The notes: generated by a model from the letters alone, not told the origin. A DNA stretch of 47,052 bases from Pseudomonadota bacterium (GCA_021816775.1 JAKAXA010000025.1:1-47052), one strand, 5' to 3'. Shown: positions 9,019 through 18,534, counted from the stretch's first letter. A program made the numbers and translations.

Positions 9019-9047
9019 TTGACACCCCGCGGCGGGGGGCGTGCAAT
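9019..9047 (+). promoter_or_regulatory. Candidate sigma-70 promoter for the glycosyltransferase gene
   Basis: TTGACA at 9019-9024 is followed after 17 bp by TGCAAT at 9042-9047, a four-of-six match to TATAAT. The arrangement lies 40 bp before the glycosyltransferase start, in the gap after the kinase gene. The spacer contains the GC palindrome CCCCGCGGCGGGG, which could be an operator. This is judged by consensus only. Confidence 0.5.
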
Positions 9048-9087
9048 GCGCCCCGGGGAAACGGGCCCCGAGGATCCGGATTGACCC

Positions 9088-10233
9088 ATGAACCCGCACC
9101 GCCTCGTCGACACCACGCTGTTCTACTCGCCGACGAGCGGCGGAGTGCGGCGCTACCTGACCGCCAAGCACGCCTGGCTCGCCGTGCAGCCCGGGTGGCA
9201 CCATACGCTGCTCGTGCCGGGGGCCATCCAGCGGCTCGAACCGGGCGGTCTGTCCACGCTTTCCGGGCTGCCCGTGCCCGGCTCGTTCAATTACCGCCTG
9301 CCGCTCAATCCGCGCCGCTGGGCGCGGCTGCTCGATGCGCTCGAGCCCGACCTCATCGAGACCGGCGACGCGTTTCATCCGGCCTGGGCGGCCTTGCGGG
9401 TCGCGCGGCGGCGCGGCATTCCGTGCGTCGCGTTCTTCCACTCGAACCTGCCGCGAATCGTCGCCCGGCGCTTCGGCGGCCGGCCGACCGAACGGTTGGC
9501 GGGACGCTACCTGCGCTGGCTGTACGAACGGTTCGACGTGGTGTTCGCCCCGAGCCGCCTGATGGTGGAGTTCCTCGAGGATCTCGGTGTCAGCCACACG
9601 GTGCACCAACCGCTCGGCGTCGACGAGGCGGTGTTTCATCCCTGCCGGCGCGGCTCGTGGCTGCGTGCACGGCTGGGCCTGGACGCCGGCGCGCGCGTAC
9701 TGGTGTATGCCGGCCGCTTCACCGGCGAGAAGAACGTGCCCGTGCTGCTGCGCGCGTTTGCGCGGCTGGGCCGGCCCTACCACCTGCTGATGATCGGCGG
9801 CGGTCGCGAGGGACGGCTCGCCGCCAACGTCACGCTGTTGCCGTACCGGCGCGACAGCGTGGAGCTGGCGCAGTGGCTGGCCTCGGGCGACGCCCTGGTG
9901 CATGCCGGGACGCGCGAGACGTTCGGCCTGGTGATTCTCGAGGCCATGGCCTGCGCCCGCCCGGTCATCGCGGCGCGCGCCGGGGCGGTGCCCGAGCTGC
10001 TCGATGAGCGCTCGGGGCTGCTCACCGAGCCGGGCGATGATGCGGACCTCGCCGCTGCGATCGCGGCGCTCTACGAGCGCGATCTCGATGCGCTCGGCGG
10101 CCATGCACGTGCCCGGGTGCTGCAGCAGTTCACGTGGCGGAAGATCTTTCAGCGGCAGCTTGCCGTCTATCGGGCCCTGCTCACCGGCGGCATCGACGCG
10201 CCGGTCGAGGAGGAACTGGCCGAAGCCGGCTGA
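9088..10233 (+). CDS. Glycosyltransferase family 4 (GT-B)
   Basis: This 381-residue protein shows the two-domain GT-B layout. The N-terminal acceptor domain starts with a Gly-rich loop ([11 protein letters not shown]). The C-terminal nucleotide-sugar domain contains [18 protein letters not shown] and the E-x7-E type motif [20 protein letters not shown], followed by AGAVPEL. Such enzymes transfer sugars from UDP- or GDP-sugars to lipids or glycans in the cytoplasm. No polysaccharide cluster surrounds it, so its acceptor cannot be named. It ends only 12 bp from the convergent minus-strand operon, with a shared inverted repeat between them. Confidence 0.9.
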   Translation: MNPHRLVDTTLFYSPTSGGVRRYLTAKHAWLAVQPGWHHTLLVPGAIQRLEPGGLSTLSGLPVPGSFNYRLPLNPRRWARLLDALEPDLIETGDAFHPAWAALRVARRRGIPCVAFFHSNLPRIVARRFGGRPTERLAGRYLRWLYERFDVVFAPSRLMVEFLEDLGVSHTVHQPLGVDEAVFHPCRRGSWLRARLGLDAGARVLVYAGRFTGEKNVPVLLRAFARLGRPYHLLMIGGGREGRLAANVTLLPYRRDSVELAQWLASGDALVHAGTRETFGLVILEAMACARPVIAARAGAVPELLDERSGLLTEPGDDADLAAAIAALYERDLDALGGHARARVLQQFTWRKIFQRQLAVYRALLTGGIDAPVEEELAEAG

Positions 10234-10250
10234 GCTCGGGCCCGCTCAGC
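10229..10250. terminator. Inverted repeat between convergent genes, possible two-way terminator
   Basis: GCTGAGC at 10229-10235 pairs perfectly with GCTCAGC at 10244-10250 around an 8-base loop containing GGGCCC. It sits exactly where the glycosyltransferase gene and the opposing minus-strand gene end. There is no T-run, so termination would be atypical. Confidence 0.35.
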
Positions 10251-10659
10251 GCCCGCGCAGCGCGCTGAGCAGGCGCAGCCCGGCGCCGCGCCGCGCCAGA
10301 GACAGCACCGCCCGCCAGAACAGCCGCTTGCCGAGCGGCGCGCGCCGCGGCGGGATCGCCTGCAAGAAAGCGGCGCGCACGTCCCGGTGCAGATGCAGTG
10401 CGCGCGCCTGAATCAGCCAACGGCGCGGGCCGCTCTCGATCCGATAGCGGTGCACACCCACCGCGACAACACTCGGCGCATCGAGCGTTGCGGGCAGTTC
10501 CGCGCCGCTCGCCCCGATGAAGCTGAGAATGAGGTGCTCGGCAGGGTCGGCGGCCGAGGTGCCGCGCAGGGTCAGTCCGGGCGAGGCGCCCGTTTCGGGC
10601 GTGCAGCGCACCGTGCCGCAAAACGCGGCGATGAGGCTGTCCGTTGGCGTCTCGCTCAT
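10246..10659 (-). CDS. Hypothetical protein, third gene of the SDR-methyltransferase operon
   Basis: This 137-residue protein is not recognised. It has no signal peptide and no clear membrane helix. A hydrophobic beta-like stretch (HLILSFIGASGAELPATLDAPSVV, about residues 42-65) is followed by a basic C terminus rich in Arg and Leu. It starts 16 bp after the methyltransferase stop, so it is very probably the last gene of the minus-strand operon running 12098 to 10246. The spacing supports a real gene, but no function can be given. Confidence 0.65.
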   Translation of the reverse strand: MSETPTDSLIAAFCGTVRCTPETGASPGLTLRGTSAADPAEHLILSFIGASGAELPATLDAPSVVAVGVHRYRIESGPRRWLIQARALHLHRDVRAAFLQAIPPRRAPLGKRLFWRAVLSLARRGAGLRLLSALRGR

Positions 10660-10675
10660 CGGGTGCTCCCGGCGC

Positions 10676-11257
10676 TCAGCCGCCCGTTTCCAGTTCCCAG
10701 ACGGCCAGCGGCGCGCCGCGGCGCAGCCAGAAGCCCGCGCCCACTTCGCGGAACCCGCGCCGCAGGCGCTCCCGGTACCACTCGGCGCTGCGCAGATGCA
10801 CCTGCGAGTCCGTCCGGCTGCGGTCGCAGTTGGTCTGCCAGTCGCGGCGGGTCAGGGCGCTGAAATACAGCACGCCGCGGCACAACCGGGCGAAATTGGC
10901 GAGCGCGCGCGCCGCCTCGCGCGCCTCGAGATACTGCAGCACGTCATAGCAGATCACCAGATCGAACGGCGCATCCGGCCGCAGGTCCTGCACTTGCCCT
11001 GACTGCCAGCCGTAGCGGCGGCACAGGTACTCGCTCGATTCCAGGCCGACGTAGGCGGCCTTCGGCAGCGCACGCAACAGCGGCGCGCGCAGCAGCCCCG
11101 TCCCGCAGCCGGCATCGAGAATGCGCCGCACCGGCAGTCCGATGTGCGCGGTGAACGCGCCGATGAGGCGGGCGCGCGCCCGCATCTCGGTGCGCGAGGT
11201 CACCGCGGTGCGCGGGTCATAGTAGAAGCGCCGGTAGTACGCCTGATCGAACGGCAT
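10676..11257 (-). CDS. Class I SAM-dependent methyltransferase
   Basis: This 193-residue protein has methyltransferase motif I as ILDAGCGTGLL at about residues 46-56, then an acidic strand end (YVGLESSEYLC), and the motif IV-like PFDLVICYDVLQYL. The length is that of a bare Methyltransf_11/25 domain, and the substrate is unknown. It lies between an SDR oxidoreductase gene (7 bp upstream) and an unknown gene (16 bp downstream). That suggests the three act on one small molecule or lipid. Confidence 0.85.
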   Translation of the reverse strand: MPFDQAYYRRFYYDPRTAVTSRTEMRARARLIGAFTAHIGLPVRRILDAGCGTGLLRAPLLRALPKAAYVGLESSEYLCRRYGWQSGQVQDLRPDAPFDLVICYDVLQYLEAREAARALANFARLCRGVLYFSALTRRDWQTNCDRSRTDSQVHLRSAEWYRERLRRGFREVGAGFWLRRGAPLAVWELETGG

Positions 11258-11264
11258 GTGCTGC

Positions 11265-12098
11265 TCAGGACGCGGCGCCGGCCGGGAACGCGGCGAGCTG
11301 TGCGCTCACTGCGGCAAGCCGCCTGCGCGCCGTCTCGTCGTAGGCCTGGGGATGTGCGCGCGCAGCCTCGAGGCCGTTGAAGAACTCACCGCTCCTCGAG
11401 GCGAGCTCCGGCGCACAGGCGAGCCGCACCACGGCGGCCGCGCCGTCCTCCACCGTGTTGAGCGGCCTGACGCCCATGGCGCGCACCATTGCCGTATCCA
11501 TGTAGGTGGCCGGGTGCAGGCACGTGACGGCGACGTTGCCTGCGCGCAGCTCCCGCGCCAGATCGAAAGTGAACAGGACCTGCGCGAGTTTGCTCTGCGC
11601 GTAGGCGCGCATGCCGCTGTAGGCCCGTTCGAGCATGAGATTGTCAAAGTCGAGCGGGTACTGCGCGGCGGAGGAGACATTGACGATGCGCGCCGGTGCG
11701 CTGCGCCCGAGCAGCGGCAGCAGCCGCCGCGTCAGCAGGAAGCCCGCCAGGTAATTCACCGCGAAGCGCAGCTCGTGCCCGTCCGCGCTCAGCTCCCGGC
11801 CCTGCGCGCCCGGGCGCGCGGGACCGATCCCCGCATTGTTGATCAACAGATCGAGCCCCGGCAGGTCGCGCAGTGCGCTCGCGCCGAGTGCGCGCACTTC
11901 GGTGAGCGAGGCGAAATCGGCGCGCACGAAGCGCGCCTCGCCGCCCTGAGCGGCGATCTCGCGAGCCAGCGCTTCGCCGCGCAGGCTGTCGCGACCGTGC
12001 AGCCACACCCGGTAGCCCTGGCGGGCCAGCATTCGCGCCACGGCGCGGCCCAGTCCGTCGGTGGAGCCCGTGACGAGGGCGGTCTTCGCGGTACTCAT
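11265..12098 (-). CDS. Short-chain dehydrogenase/reductase (SDR)
   Basis: This 277-residue protein has all classical SDR landmarks. The Rossmann motif TGSTDGLG is at residues 10-17, NNAG at 87-90, the catalytic Ser at 142-143 (VNVSSAA), and Tyr166/Lys170 in YAQSK. Arg36 in LHGRD after strand 2 suggests NADP(H). The pattern ...YAQSKLAQVLFTFDL resembles the retinol-dehydrogenase-like group, but the substrate cannot be inferred. It is the first gene of the minus-strand operon and is divergent from the PEBP-like gene, 56 bp away, where both promoters must lie. Confidence 0.9.
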   Translation of the reverse strand: MSTAKTALVTGSTDGLGRAVARMLARQGYRVWLHGRDSLRGEALAREIAAQGGEARFVRADFASLTEVRALGASALRDLPGLDLLINNAGIGPARPGAQGRELSADGHELRFAVNYLAGFLLTRRLLPLLGRSAPARIVNVSSAAQYPLDFDNLMLERAYSGMRAYAQSKLAQVLFTFDLARELRAGNVAVTCLHPATYMDTAMVRAMGVRPLNTVEDGAAAVVRLACAPELASRSGEFFNGLEAARAHPQAYDETARRRLAAVSAQLAAFPAGAAS

Positions 12099-12154
12099 GC
12101 CGGTCTAGTTTGCCGGATGGCCCGCGCGGCTGCACACTGTCGCCGGAGACAATC

Positions 12155-12748
12155 ATGCCTCGACGTTCCAGGCTCGAACCGGGCTGCTCCGCGGCCCTGC
12201 TCACCGTGCTGCTGTCGATTGCCGTGCCGGCCGCCGGAGGCAACGCCGCTCCGGCGGCGCACGGCGCGCGGTTCACGCTGAGCAGCCCCGATCTGAGGCC
12301 CGGCGGCAGCGTGCCTCTGGCGCACGTTTACAACCGCAACGGCTGCCGCGGGCGGAACATCTCCCCCGCCGTCGCCTGGCGGCATCCGCCGGCCGGGACG
12401 CACGGCTTTGCGCTGTTGATCTTCGACTCCGATGCCCGGGGCGGGTGGTGGCACTGGCTGGTGATCGACATTCCCGCCGGCGTGCGCTCGCTGCCCGCCG
12501 GGGCGGGCGCCGCGGACGGAAACGGGCTGCCCGCGGGCGCCGTGCAGACGCGTAACGACTGGGGGCTTGCGGAGTACGGCGGCCCGTGCCCGCCGCCGGG
12601 GCCGCCGCACCACTACCATGTGCTGCTGTACGCCCTCGGCGCACCGCAGGTTGCCGTCGCGAAGGACGCGCCGGCCGGCGCAGTCGCTGCCGCCGTGCAC
12701 GCTGCAGCGATTGCCGAGGCCGAGATCACGGTGGTTTACGGCCGCTAG
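12155..12748 (+). CDS. YbhB/YbcL family (Raf kinase inhibitor-like) secreted protein
   Basis: This 197-residue protein starts with a positively charged, hydrophobic leader ending near [11 protein letters not shown], a likely Sec signal peptide. The PEBP fold follows, with the ligand-site sequences [20 protein letters not shown] and [19 protein letters not shown], typical of bacterial YbhB/YbcL proteins. Their function is poorly known; phospholipid or small-anion binding in the periplasm has been suggested for the family. ATG 12155 is chosen because it begins directly with the signal peptide. The frame opens 45 bp earlier, without improvement. Confidence 0.88.
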   Translation: MPRRSRLEPGCSAALLTVLLSIAVPAAGGNAAPAAHGARFTLSSPDLRPGGSVPLAHVYNRNGCRGRNISPAVAWRHPPAGTHGFALLIFDSDARGGWWHWLVIDIPAGVRSLPAGAGAADGNGLPAGAVQTRNDWGLAEYGGPCPPPGPPHHYHVLLYALGAPQVAVAKDAPAGAVAAAVHAAAIAEAEITVVYGR

Positions 12749-12837
12749 CCTCCGGCCGGTTGCGTGACCGGAGCGGCGCGGGTAGGCTGCGCGCGCCGCA
12801 GCATCCCGTCTGCCACGCCACACCCCGCACAATCCAC

Positions 12838-14190
12838 ATGAGCCCCCCAGACCGCCAGCGCGCGCCCGTGCGCCGGCGCACCCCGAAAATCGGCTTCGTC
12901 AGCCTCGGCTGCCCGAAGGCGCTGGTCGACTCCGAGCGCATTCTGACCACCCTGCGCGCCGAGGGTTATGCGGTGAGCCCCAGCTACGAGCGCGCCGAGC
13001 TGGTCGTGGTCAATACCTGCGGATTCATCGACGCGGCGATCGATGAGTCGCTGGAGACGATCGGCGAGGCGCTCGAGCGCAACGGCCGGGTGATCGTGAC
13101 GGGCTGCCTGGGAGCGCGGCCCGAGCGCATCCTCGAGCGTCATCCCCACGTGCTCAAGGTTACCGGCCCGCACGACTACGCGGCGGTCCTCGAGGCCGTA
13201 CACGAACATCTGCCGCCGCAGCACGATCCGTTCCTCGACCTGCTGCCGCCGCAGGGGATCCGCCTGACACCGCCTCATTACGCGTATCTGAAGATCTCCG
13301 AGGGCTGCAACAACTCGTGCAGCTTCTGCATCATTCCCGCGCTGCGCGGCAAGCTCGCGAGCCGCCGCATCGATGAGGTGCTCGCCGAGGCCGAGCGCCT
13401 CGTGAGCGCCGGCGTGAAGGAGCTGCTGGTCATCTCCCAGGACACCAGCGCCTACGGCGCCGATCTGCGCTACCAGGGCGCCGAGTGGCGCGGCGTCGGC
13501 TATCGGTCGCGGTTGATCGATCTGGCGCGCGCACTCGGCACGCTCGGCGCCTGGGTGCGGCTGCACTATGTGTATCCCTACCCGCACGTCGATGAGGTCA
13601 TCGGGCTGATGGCCGAGCGGCGGGTGCTGCCCTACCTCGACATTCCGTTCCAACACGGCAGTCCCACGGTCCTGAAGCGGATGCGCCGGCCGGCGCATGC
13701 CGAGAACGTGCTCGAGCGCATCGGGCAGTGGCGGCGGCAGTGTCCCGACCTGACGCTGCGCAGCACGTTTATCGTCGGCTTTCCCGGCGAGACGGACGCG
13801 GAATTCGAGGAGCTGCTCAAGTGGCTGCGCGAAGCGCAGCTTGATCGCGTGGGGTGTTTCAGATACTCGCCCGTCGAGGGCGCCGCAGCAAATGCCATCG
13901 CGGCACACGTTCCGGCGCCGGTCCAGGAAGAGCGCTACGCGCGATTCATGGAATGCGCCGCGGCGATCAGCGCCGAGCGCCTGCGGCGGCGTGTCGGAGA
14001 GCGCCTGCGCGTGCTGGTTGATACGGTGGACGAGGACGGCGCGATCGCCCGCAGCGAAGCGGAGGCGCCGGAAATCGACGGCGTCGTACGCATTGCCGAT
14101 GCCGAGGGGCTTGCGCCCGGGACGTGGGCTGACGTGCAGGTGACCTCCGCCGACACCTACGATCTGCACGCCCGACTCGTCGAGCGGTAG
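12838..14190 (+). CDS. rimO: Ribosomal protein S12 methylthiotransferase RimO
   Basis: This is a radical-SAM enzyme of 450 residues that methylthiolates an Asp of ribosomal protein S12. The N-terminal iron-sulfur cluster cysteines are Cys25 ([12 protein letters not shown]), Cys61 (NTCGFID) and Cys90 (TGCLGAR). The radical-SAM cysteines are 157, 161 and 164 in [11 protein letters not shown]-terminal TRAM domain (about 385-450) closes the protein. CPKALVDSE and the [11 protein letters not shown] stretch distinguish RimO from MiaB. The frame is open into the upstream gene, but ATG 12838 is closest to the conserved start. The stop is adjacent to the degenerate S10 peptidase frame. Confidence 0.96.
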   Translation: MSPPDRQRAPVRRRTPKIGFVSLGCPKALVDSERILTTLRAEGYAVSPSYERAELVVVNTCGFIDAAIDESLETIGEALERNGRVIVTGCLGARPERILERHPHVLKVTGPHDYAAVLEAVHEHLPPQHDPFLDLLPPQGIRLTPPHYAYLKISEGCNNSCSFCIIPALRGKLASRRIDEVLAEAERLVSAGVKELLVISQDTSAYGADLRYQGAEWRGVGYRSRLIDLARALGTLGAWVRLHYVYPYPHVDEVIGLMAERRVLPYLDIPFQHGSPTVLKRMRRPAHAENVLERIGQWRRQCPDLTLRSTFIVGFPGETDAEFEELLKWLREAQLDRVGCFRYSPVEGAAANAIAAHVPAPVQEERYARFMECAAAISAERLRRRVGERLRVLVDTVDEDGAIARSEAEAPEIDGVVRIADAEGLAPGTWADVQVTSADTYDLHARLVER

Positions 14191-15396
14191 TGCACAGAGG
14201 CGCGCGAGCGCCTCGCACCATCTCAGTGTCGGGCGCGCCGAGCGGAAACCTCGAGGAGCGGGCCACGCCCCGCATCGCGAATTGCTCCGATAGCGCCCGT
14301 GCGGCGCCGGCCGCTCAGCGCCATCGGCCGCGCCGCCCAGGGTCGCTCCCACCACAGCCGACAAAGAGAGCGAACCTGTCCGTCTCCCGCGCGCAGCTCC
14401 TGTCCGCCGTACTCGTCGGATTGTCCCCAGCCGCGCTCGACCACACCAACCCTCCTGCCAAGACCGGCGCGGCAAGCAGCAGCCCGGCGAAGTTCTGGGC
14501 GGCCGCCCACACGGTCAGCACCCACGGCAGCATCACTGTCGGCGGCCACGTCATCCATTACACCGCCAAGGCCGGGACGGTGATCCTGCGCGACAAGGCG
14601 GACAATCCCACCGGCGAGATGTTCTATGTCGCCTATTTCAAGGACGGCGCCAAGCCGGGTCACCGGCCCATCGCGTTCCTCTACACCGCAGGTCCGGGCG
14701 GCAGCTCCACACCGCTGCACATCGGCATGGGACGATCTCTGGCCGCGCTCAACCGTGGCGCCGCGCTGGCCGACACACAGGAACAGACGATCGCCGCACA
14801 GAGGGCCCGGTACACGGGCCTGAGCGAGCATTACCTGCTCAAGGCGGACCTGCGCGTCACCGGACCGGAGTTCGAGCACGAGCTGCTGTCGGCCGGGGGT
14901 AAGACCACGGGACGGCTGGATGCGCGCCTTCCCGCGCCCGCGCGCGATCCCCTGGCCGAATATGCCGAATACGACCCGCTGATCTGCGGCACTGGCTCGG
15001 CCTACGTCTCGGCGGCGAATGAGTATCCGCGCCACCCGCTGCACTTCGGCGCCGGGCACCGCCCTGTGTTTCTGTCGGCGATCGTGGGCAACGACTGGCA
15101 GTGGGAGCACACCCCGCCGGGCGCCGGCGCCGGTGGCACCGAATGTCCTGCCGGATCTGGCCGCGACCATGACCCTCGACCCGACCCTGAAGGCCCGGGT
15201 CAACGCCGGGTATTTCGATCCGGCGACGCCGTATGACGCCGCCGTGTACCAGATGCGCCAGCTCCCGATGCAGCCGGGACTCGAGAAGAACGTCGAAGTC
15301 CGCTTCGATCACACCGGCCACATGACCTATGTGCGCCCGCCACGCCTCGCGCACCTGCACGCGAACATCGCGCAGTTCATCCGCCAGACGGAATGA
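14190..15396 (+). pseudogene. Broken S10 serine carboxypeptidase-like gene
   Basis: From about nt 14490 the frame matches the start of bacterial S10 peptidases (ITVGGHVIHYTAKAGT, GEMFYVAYFKDGAKPGHRPIAFLYTAGPGG). It then jumps directly to sequence normally found near residue 300 (RYTGLSEHYLLKADLRV, FEHELL, GRLDARL). The stretch that should hold the GESYG catalytic serine is absent. At about 15120-15150 a frameshift occurs, and the C-terminal part continues in another frame (NVLPDLAATMTLDP, VNAGYFDPATPYDAAVYQM, GHMTYVRPP). The gene therefore carries a large internal deletion and a frameshift. The region 14190-14490 has no clear homology and may only be open by chance. Confidence 0.85.
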
Positions 15397-15453
15397 CCCG
15401 TGAGCGTGCGCAGCCGCCGCGGCGGCCGCGCACGCTCGATATACTCGGGCGCC

Positions 15454-16530
15454 ATGGGGAACGGGTCTTGCGCGGCCGACGGCGACTCGAAGCGGGGCAT
15501 CACGTATGCGCTGCTCGCGGCGCTGTTGTTCGGGGCGAGCACGCCGTTTGCGAAAATCCTCCTGCGGGAAGCCGCGCCGGTCACGCTGGCCGGCTTGCTG
15601 TATGCCGGCAGCGGCGTCGGCCTGGCCGCGTGGATCGCGGTGCGCGCCATAGCGCGCCCGCACCGGCGCCCTGGCGGGCCGTGGCACGGCGGCGGCCTGG
15701 TGTGGCTCGCGGGAGCAATCCTCACCGGCGGGATCGTCGGACCGGTGCTGCTGATGACCGGGCTGCGGCAGATCCCGGCGGCGAGCGCCTCGCTGCTGCT
15801 GAACCTGGAGGCGGTATTCACCGCGCTCGCCGCCTGGTTCGTGTTTCGGGAAAATTTCGACCGCCGCGTCGCGCTCGGCATGCTGGCCATCGTCCTCGGC
15901 GGCGTGCTGCTCGCGTGGCCGGCGCGTCTCGCCGTCGGCAGCGCCGCGGCGTGGATCGCCGGCGCCTGCGCGTGCTGGGCGATCGACAACAACCTCACTC
16001 GCAAGGTGTCGATCGGCGATCCGGTGGTGATCGCGGCGCTGAAGGGCCTGAGCGCCGGCACGGTCAATCTCGGCATCGCCGCGTTCCTCGGCCTGCGCTG
16101 GCCCGGCGGCGCGCACCTCGCGGCCGCGGGGCTGCTCGGGTTCGCCGGCTACGGAGTGAGCCTGACGCTGTTCGTGCTGGCTCTGCGGCACCTCGGCGCG
16201 GCGCGCACCGGCGCGTATTTTTCCACGGCGCCGTTCATCGGCGCAGTGGTCTCGCTGCTGGTGTTCCGACGTCTGCCGCAGCCTGCACTGTGGCTCGCGG
16301 CATTACTGATGGGCTGGGGCGTCTGGCTGCATCTGACCGAGGCTCATGCCCATGAGCACACCCACTCGCGCCTGCGGCATGCCCACAGCCACCGTCACGA
16401 CGCCCATCATCAGCATGAGCACGATTTCGAGTGGGACGGGCGCGAGCCGCACGATCATGAGCACACTCACGAGCCGCTGGCCCATGCCCACGCCCATTTC
16501 CCTGACATTCATCACCGCCATGGGCACTGA
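15454..16530 (+). CDS. DMT-superfamily (EamA) transporter with histidine-rich C-terminal tail
   Basis: This 358-residue protein has about ten hydrophobic segments arranged as two EamA repeats, for example YALLAALLFGASTPFAKILL and AYFSTAPFIGAVVSLLVF. The last 55 or so residues form a cytoplasmic tail crowded with His, Asp and Glu (HAHEHTHSRLRHAHSHRHD and more), of the sort that binds Zn, Ni, Co or Cu. EamA proteins usually export metabolites; the tail suggests metal export or metal-dependent gating here. ATG 15454 is preferred over a GTG 54 bp upstream because the upstream residues are basic and uninformative. TATACT at 15440-15445 lies so close to this ATG that a leaderless transcript is possible. 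It converges with the next gene, 27 bp away. Confidence 0.88.
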   Translation: MGNGSCAADGDSKRGITYALLAALLFGASTPFAKILLREAAPVTLAGLLYAGSGVGLAAWIAVRAIARPHRRPGGPWHGGGLVWLAGAILTGGIVGPVLLMTGLRQIPAASASLLLNLEAVFTALAAWFVFRENFDRRVALGMLAIVLGGVLLAWPARLAVGSAAAWIAGACACWAIDNNLTRKVSIGDPVVIAALKGLSAGTVNLGIAAFLGLRWPGGAHLAAAGLLGFAGYGVSLTLFVLALRHLGAARTGAYFSTAPFIGAVVSLLVFRRLPQPALWLAALLMGWGVWLHLTEAHAHEHTHSRLRHAHSHRHDAHHQHEHDFEWDGREPHDHEHTHEPLAHAHAHFPDIHHRHGH

Positions 16531-16557
16531 ACGCCTGCGCGGATGGCGTGCAGGGCG

Positions 16558-17253
16558 TCAGTTGACGCGTCGCCTGCGCGCCGATGGCCGGCGGGCTCGC
16601 TCGATTCGGTAGACCGACGCCGGGGGCAGGTTGTTGGCCACCCAGCCGATGCGCTTGGCGCGCAGGCCGAGCCGTTTGAGGATCACGCCGGGAACGGGGC
16701 ACAGGGGCCCGTAGGTGAACTGATAGAAGGCGCCGCCGCTGCGCAGGCGGCGGAACGATCCGCGCAGGATGCGCATGATCTCGCGGCGCGGCATCGACAA
16801 CAGCGGCAGACCGCTCACCACCGAGCCCGCGGCACTCCCCTCGCACGGGTCGAAGCGGCGCAATTCTCCTGCCCCCATCGCCAGCACCCGCGCGGCCGGA
16901 AAGCGGCTCTTGAGCAGGCTCGCGAAATACGGATGCGCCTCGATCAGAACCAGCTGCCGTTCCGGCACGCCCCGATCGAGCAGCGCGCGGGTAAAGACGC
17001 CGGTACCCGCGCCGAGCTCGATGACCGGTTCGCTGGTATCGACGATCTCCGAGGTAATGAGCCTCGCCAGCGCCCGTCCGGAGGGCGCGACTGCGCCGAC
17101 GCCGCGCGGATCGCTCAAGCCGGCCCGCAGGAATGTCATGACGTCGGCGGGCAATTTCAGGGCGGAAAGGCCGAAAAGGCGGCCGGAGCGCGCCCAGCTG
17201 CCTGGACCGCGCACGCGCTGTCGCGTCGAATGCTGGGTACGCGCGAAATCCAT
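16558..17253 (-). CDS. PmtA-like SAM-dependent methyltransferase
   Basis: This 231-residue protein has motif I VIELGAGTGVFTRALL and a following acidic strand end (LVLIEAHPYFASLL). VVSGLPLLSMPRREIMRIL matches the conserved motif IV region of phospholipid N-methyltransferases, and FYQFTYGPLCPVPG is also characteristic. Proteins with these features methylate phosphatidylethanolamine toward phosphatidylcholine, but related ones act on other substrates, so the lipid role is an inference. The gap 17254-17658 upstream has no recognisable gene and should contain its promoter. Confidence 0.8.
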   Translation of the reverse strand: MDFARTQHSTRQRVRGPGSWARSGRLFGLSALKLPADVMTFLRAGLSDPRGVGAVAPSGRALARLITSEIVDTSEPVIELGAGTGVFTRALLDRGVPERQLVLIEAHPYFASLLKSRFPAARVLAMGAGELRRFDPCEGSAAGSVVSGLPLLSMPRREIMRILRGSFRRLRSGGAFYQFTYGPLCPVPGVILKRLGLRAKRIGWVANNLPPASVYRIERARRPSARRRRVN

Positions 17254-17658
17254 GGCCTGCTCCGGATGAATGTCGGTAATGCGCGACGACCTCCCCGCGT
17301 TCGACGCGCCGAACGTTGGACTCTAGCCAACCCGGACAGTTCATTCAACCCGGGCGGCGGGCGCCCGAGTCCGCAGGCGCGCCTGCGGTCGGAGCCCGAG
17401 GGGCGCATCGCACATCCAGAAGCACCGCGCCCCTTAACAACATCGGCATCGGGCGTGCCGGGCCCGCTGGCCTCACCGTGCCCATGCGAGACTTCCGCCC
17501 TGTTCTGTGGAATCGTTCCGCCGCCGGTAATTCGCGCACTCTCGCACTTGATGCGCGGCCGCTCCACTCGCCCCCACTTTGCGCGACACGGTCCGTTTTG
17601 ACCTTCGTCGCCCCGGGAGCCCGGTCGGTGCGTGCCCGGGTGCCGAGCAGAGCCGCGC
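17254..17658. other. Gene-free gap between methyltransferase and PAP2 genes
   Basis: About 400 bp without a convincing coding sequence. Open frames exist on both strands, but their composition is Arg/Pro-rich and typical of GC-rich shadow frames. The gap should hold the promoter of the minus-strand methyltransferase and the 3' end of the PAP2 transcript. No clear terminator or operator was seen. Confidence 0.5.
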
Positions 17659-18291
17659 TCAACCGGACGAGGGCGGCAGGTTCTTGTGCACCGCCCATCC
17701 CTGCCCGGCGAGAAGCCCTGCAGTCAGCCCGAGAAACGTGCCGGCGATGATATCGCTGAGGAAATGCCAGTCGCCGACGATCAGCAGCGCCGCGGCGAGG
17801 GTCAGCAGCCCCGACAATGGCCAGATGCTCACGCGATAGAGCCGCATGAAGACCCCGGCCAGTGCCCCCGCGAGAACCATGTGTCCGGAGGGGAAGCTGC
17901 TGTGGCCGGAGCCTCTCCAGAGGTGAAACGCATGCTTCGCGCCGTGCATCACCTGCGTCGGGTTGGGCACGCCGAACAGCGGCTTCAGAACGTGGCTGTT
18001 GATGTCGTACGCGCAGATCGAAGCGAGGCAGGCGACCGCGATCGTTTCGGCCAAGAGCGACAGGTGCCCCCGCACCAGGCGCGCAAGGATCAGGACCACG
18101 GCGACCACCGCCTCGATGGCGAGAAGGATGGGTGCGCCGAAGGGCTTGTTCAGAGGATGCAGAAAGCGGCTGATTTTCCAGAAATACGCCGCGGTGGGCA
18201 GATCGAGGCTCCTGAAGCACAGCAGCGCGAGCACGGTGCACACCACAAACAGCAGTCCCCAGATTTCCATGGCGAGAAGGAAGCGTTTCAC
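17659..18291 (-). CDS. PAP2-family membrane phosphatase-like protein
   Basis: About 210 residues with five or six transmembrane segments. The PAP2 core is visible: KPLFGVPNP (motif 1 region), SFPSGH (motif 2, complete) and GDWHFLSDIIAG (motif 3, with the His and Asp kept). The phosphate-binding arginines of motifs 1 and 3 appear to be replaced: Asn instead of Arg before Pro in motif 1, and Leu at the motif 3 Arg position. It may be a divergent lipid phosphatase or a non-catalytic relative. GTG 18291, which gives an N terminus of MKRFLLAMEIWGLL, was chosen. The frame is open to 18489, but those residues are a very basic, improbable leader. ATG 18270 is the alternative start. Confidence 0.8.
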   Translation of the reverse strand: MKRFLLAMEIWGLLFVVCTVLALLCFRSLDLPTAAYFWKISRFLHPLNKPFGAPILLAIEAVVAVVLILARLVRGHLSLLAETIAVACLASICAYDINSHVLKPLFGVPNPTQVMHGAKHAFHLWRGSGHSSFPSGHMVLAGALAGVFMRLYRVSIWPLSGLLTLAAALLIVGDWHFLSDIIAGTFLGLTAGLLAGQGWAVHKNLPPSSG

Positions 18292-18534
18292 GTTCTCGGT
18301 ACCTCCGCTGCGACGGTAGCATCTGTACCGCCAATCGGCGAGCGCGGCGCGATGAGCCCGCGCCCATCGTGAAACGGTTTCAGCTGGGGCGCGGGCGCGC
18401 AGACGACGGCAAAAGAGGCGGCGCGCCTTCCCTCGGAGGCGCTGGCGGGACGATCCAGCCCTGAGGTTCGGCGCTTTGCGCGCAACCACGGCGATCGACC
18501 GCGGCGGCGCAAGGCAGTCCGGTGGCGCGCGGTG

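Noticed and set aside
16235..17344. Long minus-strand frame spanning the end of the transporter and the methyltransferase
   Set aside because: It is out of frame with the methyltransferase motifs and is Arg-rich throughout.
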